Notes under the pieces: model-generated
Seen by the model: the letters and a program-made list of their open reading frames with translations, nothing else
Database searches by the model: none
Told to the model about the DNA's origin: nothing
Assembly (NCBI GenBank): GCA_965227745.1
Contig: OZ245769.1
Location: 1,736,001 to 1,800,000 of the forward strand
Source: GAS368 sp965227745
Lineage (GTDB): Bacteria; Verrucomicrobiota; Verrucomicrobiia; Opitutales; Opitutaceae
DNA: 64,000 nucleotides
Direction: 5' to 3'
Shown: positions 8,152 through 16,639 of the stretch, piece by piece
Numbering within the stretch: position 1 is the stretch's first letter
Layout of the letters: every line of letters begins with the position of its first letter
Program-made: the position numbers and the translations under genes

Positions 8152-10755
8152 ATGTCCGACGCCGCCAAACTGACCCCGATGATGCAGCAGTACTTCGAGG
8201 CCAAACGCGGCCTCGGCAAGGACACGCTGCTGCTCTTCCGGCTCGGCGATTTCTTCGAGATGTTTTTCGAGGACGCCGTCATCGCGTCCAAGATTCTCGG
8301 CCTCACCCTCACCAAGCGCCAGGACCACGCGATGGCCGGCCTGCCGTCCGTCTCGCTCGACAATCACGTCACCAAGCTCCTCGCCGCCGGCAAGAAGGTC
8401 GCCATCTGTGACCAAGCCGAGCCCGCCAAGGCCGGCAAGCTCGTCCGCCGCGAGATCACGCGCATCCTTTCCCCCGGCACCACGCTCGCAGCCAATCAGC
8501 TCGACGCCGCGCGCAACCACTACCTCTGCGCCCTCGCGCACGATAAGACCGGCCTCCACGCCGCGTGGCTCGATCTCTCCACCGGCGAATTTCGCGTGGC
8601 GACCGATCCGCAGATCGCCAATCTCCTCCCCGTCCTCACCGCGCTCGATCCCGCCGAGGTCCTCATCATCGAAAACGAGCGCGAGCGCTGGGCCACCGCG
8701 CCGCACGATCAGACCTCCGTCCACGCGCTCCACGCCTTCGCGACCGCGCGGCTCGTCACCGAGTTGCCCGGTTACCACTTCGATACCACCACCGGCGCGA
8801 AGACCGTGATGGACACCCTCGGCGTCCTCAACTTGCAAGGCTTCGGCCTCGCGCACACCCACGCCGCCCTCGGCCCCGCCGGCGCCCTCGTTTACTACGC
8901 CACCGAAAATCTCCGCACCAAACCCGAAAATCTCCGCGGCCTGCAGGAATATCGCAGCGCGCGCACGCTGCTCCTCGATCCCGCCACGCTGCGGAATCTG
9001 GAAATTTTTTCCTCCTCCCGCGGCGCCCGCGATGGCTCGCTCCTGAGCGCGATCAATCGCACCGCCACCGCCGCCGGCGCACGTCTCCTTGAGCGCTGGC
9101 TCGCCGCGCCCACCCTCGATCTCGCCGAGATTCACCGCCGCCAGTCCCTCGTCGGCGAGTTGCTCGCCTCGCCTTCGCGCCTCACCTCCCTCCGCGAATT
9201 GCTCGGCAGCGTCCGCGACATCCCGCGCATTTTGGGCCGCCTGCAAAATCGCCTCCGCAACCCCCGCGAACTCGGCGGCATCCGCGACACCCTCGCGCAA
9301 ATCCCCACGCTCCACGCCGAACTCGCCGCCATCTCCGCCAGTAGTTCGCCTTCCTCTGGCTCTCAGCCCAGCACTTCCGGCTCTCAGCTCTCAGCTCTCA
9401 GCTCTCAGCTCCAAGAGTTGCCGGCTCTGCGGCAACTCTTGGCCTCCGCCCTCGCCGACGAACTCCCCAACGATCTCGCCGACGGCAACTACCTCCGCGC
9501 CGGCTACGACGCGCGCCTCGACGAATTGCGCGCCCTCACCAGCGGCAACAAGACGTGGCTCTCCGACCTCGAGCGCGCCGAGCAGGAGCGCACCGGCATC
9601 CGGAGCTTGAAGGTCCGCTTCACGAATAATTTTGGGTACTACATCGAGATCACCAAGGCCAATCTCCACCTCGTTCCCGCCGACTACATCCGCCGCCAGA
9701 CCACCGTCGGCGGCGAGCGCTACGTCACCGAATCGCTCAAGCAAAAGGAAAAGGAAATCTTCCATGCCGAGGAAAACGCCGCTGCGCGCGAACTCGAGTT
9801 GTTCAATGCCCTCGTCGCCACCGTCGTCGCGGATTCCGCCGCCCTCGCGGCCACCGCCGATGCGCTTGCGGAGTTGGACGTCCTCGCCGGCTGGGCGCTC
9901 CTCGCGCGTGAGTGGGAGTATTGCCGCCCCGTGCTCGATGAGGGCGACGTCCTCGAGATCGTCGAGGGCCGCCATCCCGTCGTCGAGCAGATGCTCCGTT
10001 CGCCCGATACCGCCGCGCCGCGCGGCGCGAGCGCCGGCTTCGTCCCCAACGACACGCTTCTCGCCTGCGACGACGCCCAGCTCGCCCTCCTCACCGGCCC
10101 CAACATGGCCGGCAAATCGACCTACATCCGCCAGATCGCCCTCATCACCCTCCTCGCGCACGTCGGCTGCTGGGTCCCCGCCAAGTCCTGCCGCATCGGC
10201 CTCGTCGACCGCATCTTCTCCCGCGTCGGCGCGAGCGACGATCTCGCCCGGGGCAACTCGACCTTCATGGTCGAGATGAACGAGACCGCCAACATCCTCA
10301 ACAACGCCACCGACCGCTCCCTCATCATCCTCGATGAGATCGGCCGCGGCACGTCCACCTACGACGGTCTCTCCATCGCCTGGGCCGTCGTCGAGCATCT
10401 CCACCGCGACCCCGCGCGCGGCCCGCGCACGCTCTTCGCCACGCACTACCAGGAGCTCACCCAGCTCTCGAAACATCTCCCGCGCCTCCGCAATTTCTCC
10501 GTCGCCGTGAAAGAGTGGAACGACGACATCGTCTTCGTCCGCCGCGTGATCCCCGGCGCCGCCGATCGCAGCTACGGCATCCAAGTCGCCCGCCTCGCCG
10601 GCCTCCCCCTCAGCGTCATCGACCGCGCGAAAACCATCCTCGCCAAACTCGAAAGCGACGACACCGCCGTCACCCTCCCGGCCCCCCCCACCGCCAAGCC
10701 CAAGAAAAAAATCTCCGTCACCCCGCCGGATGATTCGCAGATGAATCTGCTGTAA
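8152..10755 (+). CDS. mutS: DNA mismatch repair protein MutS
   Basis: 867-residue mismatch recognition ATPase. The N-terminal mismatch-binding motif F-x-E is in RLGDFFEMFFEDA; the ATPase domain has Walker A GPNMAGKS (residues 649-656), Walker B/signature DEIGRGTSTYDGLS and the His switch FATHYQEL. The C-terminus is short and Lys/Pro-rich. Start ATG 8152 (MSDAAKLTPMMQQYFEAK) matches the usual MutS N-terminus; an upstream extension would overlap the divergent cytochrome gene. Odd: about residues 398-422 are a Ser/Gln/Leu-rich insert encoded by a 7-bp repeat array (9358-9413) in the lever/core region just before LQELPALRQLL. Confidence 0.96.
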   Translation: MSDAAKLTPMMQQYFEAKRGLGKDTLLLFRLGDFFEMFFEDAVIASKILGLTLTKRQDHAMAGLPSVSLDNHVTKLLAAGKKVAICDQAEPAKAGKLVRREITRILSPGTTLAANQLDAARNHYLCALAHDKTGLHAAWLDLSTGEFRVATDPQIANLLPVLTALDPAEVLIIENERERWATAPHDQTSVHALHAFATARLVTELPGYHFDTTTGAKTVMDTLGVLNLQGFGLAHTHAALGPAGALVYYATENLRTKPENLRGLQEYRSARTLLLDPATLRNLEIFSSSRGARDGSLLSAINRTATAAGARLLERWLAAPTLDLAEIHRRQSLVGELLASPSRLTSLRELLGSVRDIPRILGRLQNRLRNPRELGGIRDTLAQIPTLHAELAAISASSSPSSGSQPSTSGSQLSALSSQLQELPALRQLLASALADELPNDLADGNYLRAGYDARLDELRALTSGNKTWLSDLERAEQERTGIRSLKVRFTNNFGYYIEITKANLHLVPADYIRRQTTVGGERYVTESLKQKEKEIFHAEENAAARELELFNALVATVVADSAALAATADALAELDVLAGWALLAREWEYCRPVLDEGDVLEIVEGRHPVVEQMLRSPDTAAPRGASAGFVPNDTLLACDDAQLALLTGPNMAGKSTYIRQIALITLLAHVGCWVPAKSCRIGLVDRIFSRVGASDDLARGNSTFMVEMNETANILNNATDRSLIILDEIGRGTSTYDGLSIAWAVVEHLHRDPARGPRTLFATHYQELTQLSKHLPRLRNFSVAVKEWNDDIVFVRRVIPGAADRSYGIQVARLAGLPLSVIDRAKTILAKLESDDTAVTLPAPPTAKPKKKISVTPPDDSQMNLL
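9358..9413 (+). repeat. heptamer (AGCTCTC) repeat array inside mutS
   Basis: Eight consecutive 7-bp units, consensus RGCTCTC; three in the middle are perfect AGCTCTC copies preceded by GGCTCTC, so a 28-bp core (9381-9408) is a perfect four-fold tandem CTCTCAG. It encodes Ser/Gln/Leu-rich residues. The same heptamer family occurs in non-coding DNA at 36803-36858, 37781-37814 and 37879-37920. Confidence 0.9.
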
Positions 10756-10833
10756 ACCCTCGGCGCTCCACCAGCCCCTCACCTTCGTCCACGTCTCAAT
10801 ACCCAGTCCGTGGTGTTTTTCCCCCTGCCTTAC

Positions 10834-10858
10834 CTTTCGTGTGTTTCGTGGTTAAAAC
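10834..10858 (+). repeat. intergenic phrase repeat (TTTCGTG..TTTCGTGGTTAAAA)
   Basis: Two copies of TTTCGTG followed by GTTAAAAC, the short form of the phrase units found at 40918-41280 and 49321-49502. Lies between the mutS and pssA stop codons (convergent genes). Confidence 0.6.
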
Positions 10859-10886
10859 CGTCTTCGGTTCGTAGTTGCTTCATGTT

Positions 10887-11528
10887 TCAAATCTTCGGGA
10901 TCCGAATTGTGCTTACCATCAGACACCCGCTCACGAAATAAACCAGCGTCAGCGGATGCAGCGCGATCCCGTCGCCCAGCACCCACGCCCCGCCCCAGAC
11001 ATCGCGACCGATCCGCCCCATCGCGTAGAGCACGCCGATCAGTCCCACGATCAACACGCTGCTCGGGATCGGCGTTCCTTCGAAGTAGCGTACCTTCCCG
11101 CTCTCGTCGGAGAGTTCGTCCGCCGTCGCATTGAAGCGCGCGAGACGGCTGATGCCGCAGGCCACAAAGAAAATCAAAATGATCACGTCGAGCGCCCCGC
11201 GCAGCCCGACCGCAAAGCCCAGCGCCGCCGGTGCGACGCCAAACGAGATCACGTCGGCCAGCGAATCGAGGTCCGCGCCGAGCTTCGACGATTTGTGACG
11301 CCACCGCGCCACGCGCCCATCGGCGATATCGAAAATGAGGGCGATCGGCAGCAGCACCATCGCCGTCACGATCCACCGCCCCTCCGCCGTCACGAGAAAG
11401 TACATCGAGGCCAGCACCGACCCCGTGCCACACGCGCCATTGAGCAAGGTCAACACGTCCGCCAACACAAACGACCGGATCATCGAAAACGGTTTCGGCT
11501 TCGGCGGGGGTACGTCGTTCGAGGTCAT
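10887..11528 (-). CDS. pssA: CDP-diacylglycerol-serine O-phosphatidyltransferase
   Basis: 213-residue inner-membrane enzyme transferring a phosphatidyl group from CDP-diacylglycerol to serine, the first step to phosphatidylethanolamine. The CDP-alcohol phosphatidyltransferase signature DGx2ARx8Gx3Dx3D is intact (DGRVAR ... GADLDSLAD). About six hydrophobic segments follow a Pro-rich cytosolic start (VPPPKPKPFSMIRSF). ATG 11528 chosen; 18 further codons upstream look untranslated. Phosphatidylserine synthase is favoured over other CDP-alcohol transferases by the ARFNATADE segment and overall length typical of the Gram-positive/PssA-II type. Confidence 0.88.
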   Translation of the reverse strand: MTSNDVPPPKPKPFSMIRSFVLADVLTLLNGACGTGSVLASMYFLVTAEGRWIVTAMVLLPIALIFDIADGRVARWRHKSSKLGADLDSLADVISFGVAPAALGFAVGLRGALDVIILIFFVACGISRLARFNATADELSDESGKVRYFEGTPIPSSVLIVGLIGVLYAMGRIGRDVWGGAWVLGDGIALHPLTLVYFVSGCLMVSTIRIPKI

Positions 11529-11759
11529 GGTGCTAGTTATCTCTTGGTCACCCGCCAGTGTCCACCCGTTCCGCACTCCCAAGTCTCGACTCCCTCTCCC
11601 GCCTCTTTCTCTTTCCTCTTAATCTTTCTCTCTAACATATCGCTCAATAATTTAACCTTCGGCCTCGCTCGGTAGGCCGCGATAACCCTCACCACTCCCG
11701 ACCGCTTACGCTTGCCGTCGCGCGCCTCCCTCTGCACTACGGCACTACCCCGCCCTCCT

Positions 11760-12743
11760 ATGATCGTTCCTCAATTCTGGGCCGAAGCCCGCCTGCACCG
11801 CCCTCGCGCTGAGGGCCAGGGCCAGATCACCGTGCGCCGCTTCGGCTGGTCCGACACCAGCCAAGCCGATGCCGAGCAGATGGCCCAGCAACGTGTGGCC
11901 GAAGCCTTCCGGCTGGCGCTGGACGGCGGGAAGATCCCTCGCCGCGAGCTTAAGCTCGCTTACAACGGCGCTGCGGGCCTGCCCATCCGCGAGGAGATCC
12001 TAGCTCGCGACGGCGACAGCGTGATCACGCGCAATAGCTACGGCGCGCATTGCCTCAACACGCCCGACGTCCTCTTCGCCGACATCGATTTCAATCGCGA
12101 GGTGGGTTGCGGCCTGATCTTCGGCCACTTCGCGAGCCTGTTCGCCATCGTTGTCATTTTCTCCCTTAAGTACCACTCGCGCGCGCTCTTTGTTTTTGGC
12201 ACACTCGCGGCCTTGGTCCTTGCTCCATTCCTGGCGAAACTGACCCATCGCATCACCTTGGCGCTTGGTCCCGACCCGGAGCAGACCATCCGCCAGCGGC
12301 TCGCGACTTTCCTGCGCCAGCACGGGGACTGGCACGTCCGCCTCTATCGCTCACCGGCCGGCTTTCGCGCCTTGGCGATGCACCGCACCTTCGATCCGCA
12401 CGCGCCCGAAGTAGCCGACTTTTTCAACGCGCTCGCGGTCGACCGCACTTACGCCCTGATGTGCAAAAACCAGCGCTGCTTCCGCGCCCGCGTGAGTCCG
12501 AAACCCTGGCGCATCGGTATCGGTGGCCATATGAAACCACGCCCGGGTATCTGGCCGGTGCGGGCCGAGGCCCTTCCGCAGCGCAGCGCCTGGATCGAAA
12601 AATATGAGGCCGCCAGCACCGGCTTCGCCTCCTGTAAATTCCTCGACGCCCTCGGCAGCCGCACCATCGACCCCAAGGCGGAGGCCGTGCGCGACCTGCA
12701 CGACCGCCTCGCCAAGGCCACCAGCAATCTGCCTATCGCGTAG
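11760..12743 (+). CDS. conserved hypothetical protein with two internal membrane segments
   Basis: 327 residues, no function known to me. The N-terminal block (MIVPQFWAEARL...ITVRRFGWSDTSQADAEQMA) and the block RDGDSVITRNSYGAHCLNTP, followed by VLFADIDF, match a family I recall from other Gram-negative genomes as uncharacterised. Two adjacent hydrophobic segments (about residues 120-141 and 146-164) split the protein into an N-terminal part and a C-terminal soluble part (LYRSPAGFRALAMHR, DRTYALMCKNQRCFRARVSPKPWRIG). The acidic D-x-D just before the membrane segments and the conserved Arg/His/Cys residues behind suggest an active site or metal site rather than a structural protein; this is inference. 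ATG 11760 follows a C/T-rich leader. Confidence 0.7.
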   Translation: MIVPQFWAEARLHRPRAEGQGQITVRRFGWSDTSQADAEQMAQQRVAEAFRLALDGGKIPRRELKLAYNGAAGLPIREEILARDGDSVITRNSYGAHCLNTPDVLFADIDFNREVGCGLIFGHFASLFAIVVIFSLKYHSRALFVFGTLAALVLAPFLAKLTHRITLALGPDPEQTIRQRLATFLRQHGDWHVRLYRSPAGFRALAMHRTFDPHAPEVADFFNALAVDRTYALMCKNQRCFRARVSPKPWRIGIGGHMKPRPGIWPVRAEALPQRSAWIEKYEAASTGFASCKFLDALGSRTIDPKAEAVRDLHDRLAKATSNLPIA

Positions 12744-12767
12744 TGACGTGCGATGGCCATCGCCGCG

Positions 12768-13202
12768 TCACGTCTTCGCCCGCTTCTGCTTTCTCTTCGG
12801 CTGCTCTTTTTCTGGCGACTCCGCCCCCTCCTCCCCGCCCGGCTCCCAGAGCCCGAGCGTCGCGCCGGTCGGATCGACGATGATGCTGAGCCAGCCCATG
12901 CCGGGAACCTCCGTCACGTCCTTCAAAATTTTCGCCTTCAGTTTCTTCGCTTTCTTGGTCGCCACGTCGATATCGTCGACGAGCACGTAGGCCATCCAGG
13001 CCGACCCCGCGTTGGGCATCTTCTGCTTCATCATCCCGCCACCCACGCCCTGCTCGCCGACATTGACCACGGTGTACGTGCCATCCGTCACCTCGTTGGG
13101 GATATCGTCCAGCTTCCAATCAAACAGCTTCGCGTAGAATGCCTTCGCTTGGGGCAGATTCGTCGTGTTGAGCTCGATGTGGACAAACGGGTTCGAAGGC
13201 AT
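12768..13202 (-). CDS. VOC (glyoxalase/bleomycin-resistance fold) family protein
   Basis: 144 residues. A single VOC module: HIELNTTNLPQAKAFYAKLFDW at the start, then GGGMMKQ, VLVDDIDVATKKAKKLKAKI, and GWLSIIVDPTGATLGLWEP, the typical ends of the two beta-alpha-beta-beta-beta repeats. The His near residue 9 and Glu in LWEP are in metal-ligand positions for this fold. The C-terminal 25 residues are a charged Lys/Glu tail. ATG 13202 chosen over a TTG two codons upstream. Substrate unknown; such proteins are often annotated as putative dioxygenase or isomerase relatives. Confidence 0.85.
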   Translation of the reverse strand: MPSNPFVHIELNTTNLPQAKAFYAKLFDWKLDDIPNEVTDGTYTVVNVGEQGVGGGMMKQKMPNAGSAWMAYVLVDDIDVATKKAKKLKAKILKDVTEVPGMGWLSIIVDPTGATLGLWEPGGEEGAESPEKEQPKRKQKRAKT

Positions 13203-13299
13203 GGCCAAGGATTAGCGGAAAAGCGGAATATGATCAATCACGAGGACGCGTCCGTGCCCGAAACCACCGCCGCGGCACACGCACTCCCGGCGCCAAAAA

Positions 13300-13328
13300 C
13301 TCCTCGCTACTCACTACCCGCTACTCTC
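13300..13328. repeat. short period-7 sequence at the opcA 3' end
   Basis: About four 7-bp steps (CTCCTCG, CTACTCA, CTACCCG, CTACTCT) running into the opcA stop codon. Related in period but not in sequence to the AGCTCTC arrays. Confidence 0.4.
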
Positions 13329-14319
13329 AAAAGAACATCGCCTCGCTCAGCGCCGTCGCCGGCGGGAGCAGGCTGGCCGCCGCTGACAGCGTCGTCTTGC
13401 CCGAGCCGAAGTCCGCTTCGAAAAGCCCGTGCCCGGCGGCGAAATCGCCCGACCAGCGGAAATATTTTTCCGGCTGGGCGTACTCGAAACTCACCTTGAG
13501 CCCCGCGCCCGCGTCCTGCGCCAGCGGTGTGGTCACGTACTTCACCGCATCGAGTTCCGCGCCGCACGCGGCCAAGCGTCGCTGTAGCCAAGCCGTCGCC
13601 ACGCGTCCTTCGGCCGCGAGGGCGGCATCGTGGCTAACCGTCACGGTTTTCAATCCCTCCGCGAGGCGCTCCGCCGCATAGACCGCGAGAAACTGCCCGA
13701 GGGATTGCCGCACCGGCAGCAGCCGCGAATAAACGAGATCGCGCAGCGCCGCGGGATTTTCCCACGGGTAGGTCAGCGCGTCCGCCGGCGCGACCGCGCT
13801 GTCGATCAGCACGCGCTTCGCGCGGCTCAGCAGGTAGCGATAGTCCGCGAGGCGTCCGCTCGCGGAAAAACGATGTGCCCAATAATACAGGGGCAGATCC
13901 GTCGAGAGGCAGACCGACACCTGGCTTTCGAGAAACGGTCGGGCCGCCCGCGAGTAGCTGAGCATCACAAACTCCACGCAGCGCTTGTCCGTCTTCGATT
14001 TCCCGAGGTGGCACTCGCCATAGACTTTCGCGCGCATCTCCAGCGTCGGCACGTCATTGTGGAGCGGGCAGAGCACGACGATGCGGCTCGGGTAGCGCTT
14101 CGAGAAAGCGCTGATTACTTCAAACTGCACCTTCGCATCCTCGGGTGTCGTATTGAGGCCGAGGTGAAGGACGACGTTGAGCTGCGTGGCCTTGGCTCCG
14201 TCTGTCTCCGGCGCCGGGCGGCCATACGCGGCGCTCTCCGCCCACATCTGCGCGAGGCTCTTGGAGATCGCGCTGACGGGGACTTCGATTCCAGGCAGGG
14301 CGTCGAAAATGACGGACAT
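13327..14319 (-). CDS. opcA: glucose-6-phosphate dehydrogenase assembly protein OpcA
   Basis: 330 residues. OpcA activates or stabilises glucose-6-phosphate dehydrogenase in cyanobacteria, actinobacteria and other groups. The family features seen are LNVVLHLGLNT, RIVVLCPLHND, the Cys-containing GECHLGKSKTDKRCVEFVML and the segment LPLYYWAHRF in the middle, which corresponds to the conserved 'P-x-x-x-W' of OpcA. It begins 6 bp behind the zwf stop on the same strand, so the two are one operon, which strongly supports the call. Confidence 0.88.
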   Translation of the reverse strand: MSVIFDALPGIEVPVSAISKSLAQMWAESAAYGRPAPETDGAKATQLNVVLHLGLNTTPEDAKVQFEVISAFSKRYPSRIVVLCPLHNDVPTLEMRAKVYGECHLGKSKTDKRCVEFVMLSYSRAARPFLESQVSVCLSTDLPLYYWAHRFSASGRLADYRYLLSRAKRVLIDSAVAPADALTYPWENPAALRDLVYSRLLPVRQSLGQFLAVYAAERLAEGLKTVTVSHDAALAAEGRVATAWLQRRLAACGAELDAVKYVTTPLAQDAGAGLKVSFEYAQPEKYFRWSGDFAAGHGLFEADFGSGKTTLSAAASLLPPATALSEAMFF

Positions 14320-14325
14320 GGCGGC

Positions 14326-15867
14326 TTAGGGCTGACGCCAGACGTGATGGTTTTTCGCGAGCAGGGCATCCGCGCTCGGCGGCCCCCACGAGCCGGCGGC
14401 ATAGCTGTCCATACCCGTGCGACCCACACTGCGCCAGTAGTCGAGCACCGGCGTGCAGAGTTTCCACGAGGCCTCCGCCTCGTCGCCGCGGATGAAGAGC
14501 GTGCCATCGCCCACCATCGCATCGAGCACGAGACGCTCGTAGGCCTCGGCGGTGTTGGAGCCAAAGGTCGTCGCGTAGCGGAAGCTCATCTTCACGGGCT
14601 GCGTGCGCGTTTCGAGACCCGGGACCTTCGTATTGAGGATCAGGCTCAAGCCTTCGTCCGGCTGGATCTGAAACGACAGCGTGTTCGCCGCGAGGTCAAA
14701 GCGCGCCGTCTCCCCGGCAAACAACGTCCCCGGCGGACGCCGGAAATTGATCGCGATCTCCGACACGCGGCGCGCCATGCGCTTGCCGGAGCGGAGGTAA
14801 AACGGCACGCCCTGCCAGCGCCAGTTGTTGATCGAGAGGCGCAGGGCCGCGTAGGTTTCCGTGCCCGACTGCGGCGACACGCCTTCTTCCTCGAGGTAAC
14901 CGGGCACCGCTTTTCCGCTCAGCATCCCCGCCGCATATTGCGCGCGCGCCACATCGCCCGCCGGGCCGATCGTGAGTGGCTGGATGGCCTTGAGGACCTT
15001 TACCTTCTCGTCGCGGATGGCCTCGGCATCGAGTGAGCCGGGCGGCTCCATCGCCGTGAGCGCGAGGAGTTGCATCGTGTGATTCTGGATCATGTCGCGC
15101 AGGCAGCCGCTCTGCTCGTAGTAGCCGCCGCGCTTCTCCACGCCGACTTCCTCGGCCACCGTGATCTGCACGCTGTCGATGAAATTGCGGTTCCACAGCG
15201 GCTCGAAAATCGCGTTGGCAAACCGCTGCACCAACAAGTCCTGCACCGTCTCTTTGCCGAGATAATGATCGATGCGGAAAACCTGGTGCTCCTCAAACAC
15301 CGAGCGGATCGTCGCATTCAACTCCCGCGCGGAGGTCAGGTCTTTGCCAAACGGTTTCTCGATGATGACCTTCGAGTGCTGCGGCGTGCCGAGGTGCGAA
15401 TTCGCGAGCCCGCTCGCGCCGAGATTGAGTAAGATCGGCCCAAAGACGGACGGCGGCGTGGAAATGTAGAACAGCCGCTGCACATCGCGGCCCAGCTTCT
15501 TTTCGATCTCGGCGATGTGCTGCGCGAGTTTGTCGAACGACGCCTTGTCGTCATACCCGCCGGCGACGTAGCTCGTATTGTTCGCCACGCGCGACCACAC
15601 GCCGTCGTCGAGTTCGCGCCGGGAAAACTCCTTGATCGCATCCGCCGCCAGCGTGCGAAACTCCTCATCCGGGATCGCCTTGCGGCCGTAGCCCACGAGG
15701 AAAAAATCGGCGGGCAGCAGCCCATCGAAGCCGAGATTGTAGACCGCCGGGATCAGCTTGCGCGCCGTCAGGTCGCCCGAGGCGCCAAAGATGACGACGA
15801 CCGTCGGCGGTGCGCCGCGATGCTTGCTGAGCCCATGCAGGAACGGATGACGCTGTGTATCGGCCAT
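14326..15867 (-). CDS. zwf: glucose-6-phosphate 1-dehydrogenase
   Basis: 513-residue enzyme of the oxidative pentose phosphate pathway (glucose 6-phosphate + NADP to 6-phosphogluconolactone). Dinucleotide-binding motif VVIFGASGDLTARKLIP lies near residue 23, the substrate-binding/catalytic motif RIDHYLGKE near residue 200, and EKPFGKD earlier in the fold. The length is normal for the family. First gene of a zwf-opcA operon; ATG 15867 gives the usual short N-terminal extension. No promoter could be assigned in the 209 bp upstream. Confidence 0.96.
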   Translation of the reverse strand: MADTQRHPFLHGLSKHRGAPPTVVVIFGASGDLTARKLIPAVYNLGFDGLLPADFFLVGYGRKAIPDEEFRTLAADAIKEFSRRELDDGVWSRVANNTSYVAGGYDDKASFDKLAQHIAEIEKKLGRDVQRLFYISTPPSVFGPILLNLGASGLANSHLGTPQHSKVIIEKPFGKDLTSARELNATIRSVFEEHQVFRIDHYLGKETVQDLLVQRFANAIFEPLWNRNFIDSVQITVAEEVGVEKRGGYYEQSGCLRDMIQNHTMQLLALTAMEPPGSLDAEAIRDEKVKVLKAIQPLTIGPAGDVARAQYAAGMLSGKAVPGYLEEEGVSPQSGTETYAALRLSINNWRWQGVPFYLRSGKRMARRVSEIAINFRRPPGTLFAGETARFDLAANTLSFQIQPDEGLSLILNTKVPGLETRTQPVKMSFRYATTFGSNTAEAYERLVLDAMVGDGTLFIRGDEAEASWKLCTPVLDYWRSVGRTGMDSYAAGSWGPPSADALLAKNHHVWRQP

Positions 15868-16076
15868 GGCGGAAGTGAGTTTCGGTTGGCGCTCCGCTGA
15901 GGCAAGGGAAATGCCGGATATGACTGGAGCCCCACGCTATTACGTCATGCCTCGCGAAACGCAAATCCCCCGCCCGAAAGCCGCTCGCGCCACCCGGGCA
16001 TGAAGCCGGCTCATCGATCCGATGAGAACCTTTCGCCGAATCCTCCAGCCCTTCGCGACCCCTCCCGCCAACCCGC

Positions 16077-16514
16077 CTACCCCTGATCGTATTTCGAAAA
16101 CATCCCCACGTTCTCAAAATGCAAAATCTCCGGCTCCCCGTTCGCCACCTCACCCTTCGCCGCCGGTAGGGCCACTTCCACGACATCGAGCCGAAAGGTC
16201 CGCGGCCTTTCCTTGAGGTGTCCGAGGTACACCTTCGCCGCGCGCTTTAACACGGATTTCTTGCGCGCGTTCACCGCATGCACGCCCGGCACGAGCGCCG
16301 CGGCCGAGCGCGTCTTCACTTCGATAAACACCAGCGTCTCGCCGTCGCGGCACACGAGGTCGATTTCATCGCGGCGGTCGTGCGGGCTGCGCCAGTTGCG
16401 CGCGACGATCGTCATGCCGCGCTCCCGTCGGAGCCAGTCGGCCGCGAGCTTTTCCCCGCGCGCGCCCGCGCTTTCGGGCGCGCCGCCCAAGATTCGTTTG
16501 AGCCAGGAGAGCAT
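16077..16514 (-). CDS. yraN: YraN/UPF0102 family endonuclease-like protein
   Basis: 145 residues. Matches the UPF0102 family: GEKLAADWLRRERGMTIVAR at the start, the restriction-endonuclease-like core DEIDLVCRDGETLVFIEVKTR (Asp-x9-Glu-x-Lys, catalytic D/E-x-K type residues), then the helical end KRAAKVYL and RLDVVEV. ATG 16514 gives the Trp/Leu-rich start MLSWLKRILGG. The family role is unproven; a nuclease function is inferred from the fold. Divergent from the PilB-type ATPase gene. Confidence 0.9.
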   Translation of the reverse strand: MLSWLKRILGGAPESAGARGEKLAADWLRRERGMTIVARNWRSPHDRRDEIDLVCRDGETLVFIEVKTRSAAALVPGVHAVNARKKSVLKRAAKVYLGHLKERPRTFRLDVVEVALPAAKGEVANGEPEILHFENVGMFSKYDQG

Positions 16515-16639
16515 GCGGGTGGGCGGGTAGTGCAGTGGGGGGTGTTTGCTTAAGTAGGGGCCGCGCAGGTTTCTCGTTGTGCGAGAGCCGTCGTGCGCTG
16601 ACAATCCCAGACCACCCTCCCCCGTTTCTCTCGCGTCTC

